Shown here: piece after piece, positions 6,516 through 11,443 of the stretch | How positions within the stretch are numbered: the stretch's first letter is position 1 | Layout of the letters: the number at the start of each line of letters is the position of its first letter | From: Cardiobacterium sp963553325 | GTDB lineage: Bacteria > Pseudomonadota > Gammaproteobacteria > Cardiobacteriales > Cardiobacteriaceae | Reading direction: 5' to 3' | Length of the DNA: 11,443 nt | Assembly: GCA_963553325.1 (NCBI GenBank) | Contig: CAUVOF010000076.1 | Location: 1 to 11,443 of the forward strand | Position numbers and translations under genes: made by a program | The notes under the pieces: generated by a model | Told to the model about the DNA's origin: nothing | The model's database searches: none | The model's input: the letters and a program-made list of their open reading frames with translations, nothing else

Positions 6516-7345
6516 AGGGTCTCCGCGACGGCTTCGCCCATGCGGATTTTGCTTTCCCGCTCCAGCACGTCGCGCTTCCAGCCGACGACGTCTTTTTCAA
6601 AGAACAGAATCACCGTTGAGCCGAGGTTGAAGCGGCCGATTTCCGCCCCTTTGGCAAAGCGCAACGCTTCTTCGCTGTAATCGTAGAGGTTGCGGCTGCC
6701 GCGATCGCGTAATTCGCCCTGCCAGACGGTCTCAATACTGCTGACGTTGAGCGCGCCGACCATCACCAGCGCCATTTTGCCGAATGGCGTTTGGAAGAGG
6801 CAGACGGCGCGTTCGTTGCCGCTGAAGATGCCGGGGATGCGGTCAAGTAGCGACAGCGAAACGCTGTGTTTGTCGCCGGGGCAGAAGCGCATCGCCAGCA
6901 GGCGGCCGTCGCAGGGCATATGGATGCGGTGGTAGTCGTCCGGGGCGAGGTAGAGCGTTGCCGTGCTACCACCGGCGAAGGTTTCCGCCCATGCTTCACT
7001 GCCGAGCAGGGTGGCGACGCTGTAGGACAGGCCTTTCGCCTGCAAGGTCATGCCGTCTTGCACCATGCCGTAGTGGGCGCAGCGGCCATCTACCGGGCTG
7101 ACGATAGCGGCGTTGCCGTCGTCAATCGGGCGCGCGCCGGCTGCCAGGGCACGGGTGAAGAAGTCGTTCAGCGTCGCGTAGGCGTAGGGGTCTTTTTCCG
7201 CGGCAAAGTCGGTCGTGGCGCCGGTAGCTTTGATATAGGCACGGATAATGGCGTTTTTCAAAAAGCGCGTTTTCACCCGCGCCAGGCGGTACATCAGCGC
7301 GCTCGATAAATGCCGGGGAATCAAGGTGTAAAGGTGAATATTCAT
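6512..7345 (-). CDS. psd: Phosphatidylserine decarboxylase proenzyme
   Basis: The protein has 277 residues. It converts phosphatidylserine to phosphatidylethanolamine at the inner membrane with a pyruvoyl group made by self-cleavage. The LGST motif at 241-244 marks the cleavage between G242 and S243. The Asp and His of the self-cleavage machinery are seen in SPVDGR (D86) and DYHRIHMP (H139, H142). The ATG at 7345 was chosen because AGGAAG lies 8 bases upstream and the N-terminus fits the family. The open frame runs further upstream, but that stretch reads antisense to the start of malY/patB and has no family similarity. It forms a two-gene overlap with rnhA. The sequence looks intact and functional. 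Confidence 0.96.
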   Translation of the reverse strand: MNIHLYTLIPRHLSSALMYRLARVKTRFLKNAIIRAYIKATGATTDFAAEKDPYAYATLNDFFTRALAAGARPIDDGNAAIVSPVDGRCAHYGMVQDGMTLQAKGLSYSVATLLGSEAWAETFAGGSTATLYLAPDDYHRIHMPCDGRLLAMRFCPGDKHSVSLSLLDRIPGIFSGNERAVCLFQTPFGKMALVMVGALNVSSIETVWQGELRDRGSRNLYDYSEEALRFAKGAEIGRFNLGSTVILFFEKDVVGWKRDVLERESKIRMGEAVAETL

Positions 7346-7502
7346 GGCTGTTTCTTCCTGATAAAAAGCGGCGCGCAGTGTAGCGACAAACGGGCGGGCG
7401 CGCCATGCCAGCGCTTCCATCCCACGATGAGCGATAATAGCCAGGAAAATTTCCCGCAGTGGCGCAAGCCGTTGCCCCACAAATCTAACCTGGAGACTTT
7501 GT

Positions 7503-8648
7503 ATGCTACGCAGCAGCAATACCCGCGCGCAAAGCGATTCCGACAAATGGCACAAATACAGCGGCAGCAACATCCTGCCAATGTGGATTGCCGACACCGA
7601 ATTTCTCGCCGCCCCGCCCATTCTTGACGCCCTGCAAAGCCGCCTCGAACACGGCGTTTTTGGCTACGGCCACCGCCGCCAGCGCTTCCTCGATGCCGTC
7701 AAAAAACATTGCCGCGAGCTCTACGACTGGCAGGTCGAAGACGACTGGATTTTGCCGCTGACTGGCGTCGTCCCCGGTCTCAATTTCAGCCGTGCCATCA
7801 GCCAGCTACGCGGCAAAAATCAGGCGGTGATGATTGAGCCCGTTTACCCGCACCTGCGCAAACACCCGGCGCTGTTGCCCGGCTTTACCGACCGCGGCGC
7901 GCCCTGCGCTCTCAAAGACAACCGCTGGCTGCCGGATTTTGACGCGCTGGAAGCCAACATCAACGCCGACACCGGCCTGCTGCTTCTCTGCCACCCGCAC
8001 AACCCCATCGGCCGCCCGCACACCGACGAAGAAATCGCGCGCTACGCGGCGATTGCCGAAAAATACGACCTCATCGTCTGCGCCGATGAAATCCACTGCG
8101 ACCTGATTTTGGACGGCAGCCGCCACCGCCCGTTTGCCAGCTTGAGCGACGACACCCGCGCCCGCACCATCACCCTGATGGCGGCAAGCAAAACCTGGAA
8201 CATCGCCGGACTTTCCTGCGCCTTCGCCATCATCGCCAATGCCGAACTGCGCCGCGACTTCCAGCGCGTCAGCATGGGGATGACCGGCGATGTGAACGTG
8301 TTTGGCATGACCGCGACCATCGCCGCCTTTGAGCAGGGCGAGCCGTGGCGGCAACGAATGCTCGCCTACCTGCGCGAAAACGCCGCCCTCACCGAACGCC
8401 GCATCAACGCCACCGGCAAGCTGCACATGACGCCAGTGAGTGCGACCTACCTCGCCTGGATAGACGCGCGCGGCCTGGGCGTGGAAAACCCGCAAAAATT
8501 CTTTGAGCAGCACGGCGTTGGCATGAACGACGGCGCAGACTTCGGCGCACCCGGCTTCGTCCGCCTCAACTTCGGCTGCCCGCGCGAGATGCTGGAAGAA
8601 GCGCTGGAACGGATTGCGCACGCGGTCGCCGGTCTGCCGCAGCGTTAG
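7503..8648 (+). CDS. MalY/PatB-type PLP-dependent C-S beta-lyase (cystathionine beta-lyase)
   Basis: The protein has 381 residues and is a fold-type I aminotransferase-like enzyme. The opening DKWHKYSGSNILPMWIADTEF matches the MalY/PatB signature W..Y....LPMWVADMDF. Further landmarks are VFGYGH (52-57), LTGVVPGL (86-93), the CHPHNPIG asparagine (N167), ADEIHCDL (194-201) with the cofactor Asp D195, the Schiff-base lysine K230 in MAASKTWNIAGL, and R354 in VRLNFGCPR for the substrate carboxylate. The family cleaves cystathionine or cysteine to homocysteine or sulfide plus pyruvate and ammonia. Some members also have a regulatory role, as E. coli MalY does. GGAG at 7492-7495 supports the start. 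The pdxK and metY genes follow on the same strand. Substrate preference cannot be read from the sequence. Confidence 0.93.
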   Translation: MLRSSNTRAQSDSDKWHKYSGSNILPMWIADTEFLAAPPILDALQSRLEHGVFGYGHRRQRFLDAVKKHCRELYDWQVEDDWILPLTGVVPGLNFSRAISQLRGKNQAVMIEPVYPHLRKHPALLPGFTDRGAPCALKDNRWLPDFDALEANINADTGLLLLCHPHNPIGRPHTDEEIARYAAIAEKYDLIVCADEIHCDLILDGSRHRPFASLSDDTRARTITLMAASKTWNIAGLSCAFAIIANAELRRDFQRVSMGMTGDVNVFGMTATIAAFEQGEPWRQRMLAYLRENAALTERRINATGKLHMTPVSATYLAWIDARGLGVENPQKFFEQHGVGMNDGADFGAPGFVRLNFGCPREMLEEALERIAHAVAGLPQR

Positions 8649-8654
8649 GGGTTG

Positions 8655-8683
8655 GGGTGGGGCGCGATGAAACCGCCCCACCC
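8655..8683 (+). terminator. Possible terminator hairpin after malY/patB
   Basis: GGGTGGGGCG (8655-8664) and CGCCCCACCC (8674-8683) form a perfect 10-bp G/C stem with a 9-nt loop, starting 6 bases after the stop codon. There is no T run after it (ATTTACAT follows), so termination strength is uncertain. Confidence 0.45.
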
Positions 8684-8720
8684 ATTTACATACACGTTTC
8701 CCGCTATCGCGTATGTAAAT
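8684..8720. repeat. Dyad repeat TTTACATAC-17 nt-GTATGTAAA, copy 2
   Basis: Exact 10-bp arms ATTTACATAC (8684-8693) and GTATGTAAAT (8711-8720) enclose a 17-nt loop, ACGTTTCCCGCTATCGC. The loop of the copy at 1267-1307 is ACGAATCCCGCTTTCGC, which agrees at 14 of 17 positions. Both the arms and the loop are therefore conserved between two unrelated intergenic sites. Confidence 0.75.
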
Positions 8721-8748
8721 CGCTTGCTGCAAAGCACCCACTAACCCC

Positions 8749-8771
8749 CGGCGGTTGCCCGGCAACCGCCG
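8749..8771. promoter_or_regulatory. 23-nt near-perfect palindrome upstream of pdxK
   Basis: CGGCGGTTGCC (8749-8759), one central base, then GGCAACCGCCG (8761-8771). It lies 29 bases before the pdxK start. It could be an operator for a dimeric regulator or a 5' hairpin in the mRNA (10-bp stem, 3-nt loop) that affects pdxK translation. No regulator gene is in view. Confidence 0.5.
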
Positions 8772-8800
8772 TCCCATCCACCTGACCGTAAGGAAACCCC

Positions 8801-9637
8801 ATGTCCCTCAATTACGCCTCGCGCAACCCGCTACCGCTGGACGTCCTCTCCATCCAGTCGCAAGTCGTCTATGGCACTGTCGGCAACAACGCCGCGCTGC
8901 CGACCCTCGCCCGCCACGGCATCCGCGCTGCCGCCGTGCCGACCGTGCTCTACTCCAACACCCCGCACTACGACAGCATCCACGGCGGCGCCATCCCGAC
9001 AGACTGGTTCACCGGCTACCTCGAAGACCTCGAACGCCGCCGCGCGCTGGACGCCACCCGCGCCATCATCCTCGGCTACCTCGGCAATGCCGAACAGGCG
9101 GCCATCCTCGCCGACTGGCTCGACGCACAAAAAGCACGCCGCCCGCAACTGCATATCAGTATCGACCCGGTACTCGGCGACCACGACAGCGGCCTTTATG
9201 TGCGCCCCGAACTCGCCGCCAGCTACCGCGACCGCCTCGTCGCCTGCGCCGACCTCATCACCCCGAACCACTACGAACTCAGCTACCTCAGCCAGCAGCC
9301 GACCGAGGGCGAAGCCGCCACCATTGCCGCCGCGCGCAGCTTGCTCGGTACGCGCCTAAAAACCGTCATCGTTACCAGCAGCCCCGGCGCGGCAGAAGGC
9401 AACATCGCCAACCTCATCGTCAGCGCGGATAACGTGCAGCGCAGCGAACACCCGCGCATCGAAAGCGACGTCAAAGGCACCGGCGACGCCTTCCATGCCG
9501 CCCTCACCGCCGGACTCCTGAACGGCCTGCCGCTCGCTGACGCCGTACAAAACGCCGGCGACTGGGTCGTCGCCGCGCTGCGCTACACCGCGGCGGAAAA
9601 CAGCGGCGAACTGCGCTTCCCGCCTGCGGCGCGCTAA
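8801..9637 (+). CDS. pdxK: Pyridoxine/pyridoxal/pyridoxamine kinase
   Basis: The protein has 278 residues. It phosphorylates B6 vitamers with ATP to give PLP precursors or PLP in the cytoplasm. The segment VLSIQSQVVYGTVGNNAALP (15-34), then VPTVLYSNTPHYD and GGAIPTDWFTGYL, follow E. coli PdxK rather than PdxY, which reads QSHVVYGHAGN and NTVQFSNHTQYG there. The ribokinase-family anion-hole motif is KGTGDAFHAAL (225-235), with D229 as the catalytic base. VTS (191-193) lies in the ATP-binding region. TAAGGA 6 bases upstream supports the ATG at 8801. Its stop codon lies in the first bases of a repeat end. It sits between two PLP-dependent enzyme genes, which suggests local supply of their cofactor. 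Confidence 0.93.
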   Translation: MSLNYASRNPLPLDVLSIQSQVVYGTVGNNAALPTLARHGIRAAAVPTVLYSNTPHYDSIHGGAIPTDWFTGYLEDLERRRALDATRAIILGYLGNAEQAAILADWLDAQKARRPQLHISIDPVLGDHDSGLYVRPELAASYRDRLVACADLITPNHYELSYLSQQPTEGEAATIAAARSLLGTRLKTVIVTSSPGAAEGNIANLIVSADNVQRSEHPRIESDVKGTGDAFHAALTAGLLNGLPLADAVQNAGDWVVAALRYTAAENSGELRFPPAAR

Positions 9638-9680
9638 ACGCTGTTTACAATTTGAATCCCCCTCCCCGCTTCCCGTCCCC
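9634..9680 (+). repeat. Half of an inverted-repeat element at the pdxK stop codon
   Basis: CTAAACGCTGTTTACAATTT (9634-9653) matches the family end CTAGGGGCTGTTTACAATTT at 17 of 20 positions and contains the pdxK TAA. A C-rich arm (CCCCCTCCCC, 9658-9667) follows. The G-rich arm and the far end are absent, so this is a solo or truncated copy between pdxK and metY. Confidence 0.65.
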
Positions 9681-9697
9681 CAACCAGGAACTAAACC

Positions 9698-10972
9698 ATG
9701 AAACGCGAAACCATCGCCCTGCACGCCGGCTACCATTCCGACCCCACCACCCGCGCCGCCGCCGTGCCCATCTACCAAACCACTTCCTACACCTTCGACG
9801 ACACCCAGCACGGCGCCGACCTCTTCAACCTCAACGTCGCCGGCAACATCTACACCCGCATCATGAACCCGACCACCGCCATCCTCGAAGAGCGTCTCGC
9901 CCAACTCGAAGGCGGCATTGCCGCCTTGGCGGTGGCAAGCGGCATGGCCGCCATCACCTACGCCGTGCAAACCATCGCCCAGGCCGGCGACAACATCATC
10001 GCCACCAAAACCCTCTACGGCGGCACCTACAACTACTTCGCCCACACCCTGCCGCAGCAGGGCATCGAAGTGCGCTTCATCGACCCCGACCAGCCCGGCC
10101 AAATCGCCACGCTGACAGACAGCCGCACCCGCCTCGTTTACGCCGAATCCATCGGCAACCCGGCAATCAACGTCATCGACATCCCCGCCTTTGCCGCCGC
10201 CGCACACGCGCAAGGCCTGCCGCTTGTCGTCGATAACACCGTGCCCTCCCCTGCCCTCTACCGCCCGATTGAGCACGGCGCCGACATCGTCATCCAGTCG
10301 CTGACCAAATACATCGGCGGGCACGGCACCACCATCGGCGGCGCGATAATCGACAGCGGCAACTTCCCCTGGGCGGGCAACCCGCGCTTCGATGCCATCC
10401 TCAATCAACCCGATCCCTCCTACCACGGCGTCAATTACAGCGAACACTTCGGCGCTGCCGCCTACATCGCCCGCGCCCGCGTCGTGCCGCTGCGCAACAC
10501 CGGCGCCGCCTTGAGCCCGCTGAACGCCTTTCTCCTGCTGCAAGGCCTGGAAACGCTCGCCTTGCGCATGGAACGCCACTGCGCCAACGCCCTCGCCGTC
10601 GCCCAATACCTGCAACAGCACCCGCAAGTCGCCTGGGTCAATTACCCTGCCCTGCCCGACAGCCGCTACCACGCCATCATCAACCGCGATTACGGCGGCA
10701 AAGCCTCCGGCCTGCTCAGCTTTGGCATCAAAGGCGGGCGTGAAGCAGGGGCGAAATTCATCGACGCGCTGCAACTATTCCTGCGCCTGGTGAACATCGG
10801 CGATGCCAAATCACTCGCCACCCACCCCGCCAGCACCACCCACCGCCAACTCTCGCCCGCAGAACTGCAAGCCGCCGGCGTCGGCGAAGACATGGTGCGC
10901 CTCTCGGTTGGCATTGAGCATATCGACGACCTCATCGCCGATTTGGAACAGGCGCTGGCAGCGGCACGATAA
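9698..10972 (+). CDS. metY: O-acetylhomoserine sulfhydrylase (Cys/Met metabolism PLP enzyme)
   Basis: The protein has 424 residues, in the range of MetY enzymes and longer than cystathionine gamma-synthase (about 385). It makes homocysteine from O-acetylhomoserine and sulfide. Landmarks are ETIALHAGY (4-12), PIYQTTSYTF, YTRIMNPTT (52-60) of the tetramer-contact loop, the ASGMAAI cofactor-phosphate loop (80-86), TLYGGTYNYF (105-114), VDNTVPSP (178-185, cofactor Asp D179) and the Schiff-base lysine K204 in QSLTKYIGGHG. The C-terminal SVGIEHIDDLIADLEQAL segment is typical. AGGA 8 bases upstream supports the ATG at 9698. An O-succinylhomoserine-using relative is possible, but the family assignment is firm. 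No clear terminator follows, and a small membrane protein gene starts 21 bases later. Confidence 0.93.
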   Translation: MKRETIALHAGYHSDPTTRAAAVPIYQTTSYTFDDTQHGADLFNLNVAGNIYTRIMNPTTAILEERLAQLEGGIAALAVASGMAAITYAVQTIAQAGDNIIATKTLYGGTYNYFAHTLPQQGIEVRFIDPDQPGQIATLTDSRTRLVYAESIGNPAINVIDIPAFAAAAHAQGLPLVVDNTVPSPALYRPIEHGADIVIQSLTKYIGGHGTTIGGAIIDSGNFPWAGNPRFDAILNQPDPSYHGVNYSEHFGAAAYIARARVVPLRNTGAALSPLNAFLLLQGLETLALRMERHCANALAVAQYLQQHPQVAWVNYPALPDSRYHAIINRDYGGKASGLLSFGIKGGREAGAKFIDALQLFLRLVNIGDAKSLATHPASTTHRQLSPAELQAAGVGEDMVRLSVGIEHIDDLIADLEQALAAAR

Positions 10973-10993
10973 GCGCCGCACCGGAAAAACCGC

Positions 10994-11272
10994 ATGGATA
11001 TAAACAGCTTCTGCCTGCTGGGCGCGGCTTGTGGGTTAATCGCCGCAGCGCTACTAAACCGCCTGGGAACGCTGGGATTTCTGCTCGCGCTGTTTGCGTT
11101 GAGCCTGATCGCGCCGCTGCTGTTTTATCTGCTGGCCGCACAAAGCAGTGGACATCCGCGCGAATACGGCGCACGGCTGCCGCTTTTTGTGCTGCCCGCC
11201 GCAGGCTGCGGCATTGTCAGCGGACTCTTGTACCGCTTGGGCTGGCGGCTGTGGCGCATTATCCGTCCCTAG
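10994..11272 (+). CDS. Small hydrophobic membrane protein, unknown function
   Basis: The protein has 92 residues. There are two strong hydrophobic stretches near the N-terminus (about 6-21 and 25-49) and one near 62-80, so two or three membrane passes are likely. The C-terminus is basic (LYRLGWRLWRIIRP), which favours a cytoplasmic tail. A weak GGAA precedes the ATG at 10994. Only 21 bases separate it from metY, so co-transcription is likely. The TAG stop codon is part of the CTAG that opens the downstream repeat element, so the last codons or the stop may have been set by that element. I do not recognise the family. Confidence 0.6.
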   Translation: MDINSFCLLGAACGLIAAALLNRLGTLGFLLALFALSLIAPLLFYLLAAQSSGHPREYGARLPLFVLPAAGCGIVSGLLYRLGWRLWRIIRP

Positions 11273-11384
11273 GGCGTGTTTACAATTTGAGTCCCCCTCC
11301 CCTGCGAAGCGGGGGAGGGCTGGGGAGGGGGTGTGAAAAATCGCGTAGCGACGGCGTTTAAAACGAATTGTAAACAGCCCCTAG
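11269..11384 (+). repeat. CTAG-ended inverted-repeat element, 116 bp, with C/G-rich hairpin core
   Basis: The left end CTAGGGCGTGTTTACAATT (11269-11287) and the reverse complement of the right end (11366-11384) differ only as CG versus GC, exactly as in the copy at 964-1082. The core has CCCCCTCCCC (11293-11302) pairing with GGGGAGGGGG (11322-11331). The left CTAG supplies the stop codon of the small membrane protein. Confidence 0.8.
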
Positions 11385-11399
11385 GGCGTGTTTACAATT
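11381..11399 (+). repeat. Left end of a further copy sharing CTAG with the preceding element
   Basis: CTAGGGCGTGTTTACAATT is repeated exactly, starting at the CTAG that closes the previous element. Its partner end is not within the window, so it may be a solo end or a copy that runs past base 11443. Confidence 0.65.
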
Positions 11400-11443
11400 C
11401 AACCCTACGAAGTACATACCAACAAGCACAGGCTGAACGGCAG

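Noticed and set aside
7361..7389. Promoter-like TTGTCG-17 bp-TTTTAT on the minus strand before psd
   Set aside because: Spacing is ideal, but the start of transcription would fall inside or past the psd ribosome site at 7354-7359, so it is unlikely to be the psd promoter.
7433..7438. GATAAT as a -10 box for malY/patB
   Set aside because: No acceptable -35 sequence is found 16-18 bases upstream, so it was not listed as a promoter.
7346..7621. 92-codon N-terminal extension of psd
   Set aside because: It overlaps the start of malY/patB on the other strand, has no family similarity, and a good Shine-Dalgarno sits before the internal ATG at 7345.
9356..10774. 472-codon open frame on the minus strand
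   Set aside because: It is antisense to pdxK and metY, both of which have full family motifs. The product is a low-complexity Gly/Val/Asp-rich reading typical of a GC-rich shadow frame.

Overview
The window is about 11.4 kb from a GC-rich proteobacterial chromosome. The gene families (RnhA with all catalytic residues, a short pyruvoyl-type Psd, PdxK, MalY/PatB, MetY, a YgjP-type peptidase) point to a gamma- or betaproteobacterium. A Cardiobacterium-like oral commensal is my best guess, but this is an inference. No rRNA, tRNA or CRISPR array was seen.

Layout: (1) Positions 1-894 hold the 3' part of a POT-family peptide transporter. (2) Positions 891-1650 are a repeat-rich stretch of short inverted-repeat elements, with a 73-residue lipoprotein gene inside. 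(3) Positions 1659-3341 hold two plus-strand genes: a two-part protein ending in a degenerate putative molybdenum carrier (circularly permuted YpsA, SLOG-type) domain, and a YgjP-type zinc peptidase. They end at a strong terminator with A and T tracts on both sides. (4) Positions 3420-4253, minus strand, hold a 5'-truncated leucine-rich-repeat gene joined to the first ~58 codons of an IS30-family transposase. (5) Positions 4254-5933, minus strand, hold a visibly AT-rich Sel1-repeat lipoprotein gene. With the IS30 scar it looks like acquired DNA. (6) Positions 6069-7345, minus strand, hold psd and rnhA, overlapping by ATGA. (7) Positions 7503-11272, plus strand, hold malY/patB, pdxK, metY and a small membrane protein gene.

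Region 7 is a metabolic theme: a PLP-dependent C-S lyase and a PLP-dependent O-acetylhomoserine sulfhydrylase flank the kinase that makes their cofactor. The lyase can release sulfide or homocysteine and MetY makes homocysteine, so the set fits sulfur amino acid metabolism.

The most unusual feature is a family of short elements with ends close to CTAGGGCGTGTTTACAATT, many with a C-rich/G-rich hairpin inside. Adjacent copies share the CTAG. Their left CTAR tetranucleotide coincides with the stop codon of three genes (transporter, pdxK, small membrane protein), and a decayed copy begins at a fourth (the lipoprotein). A second, unrelated dyad repeat (TTTACATAC ... GTATGTAAA with a conserved 17-nt loop) occurs twice upstream of genes.
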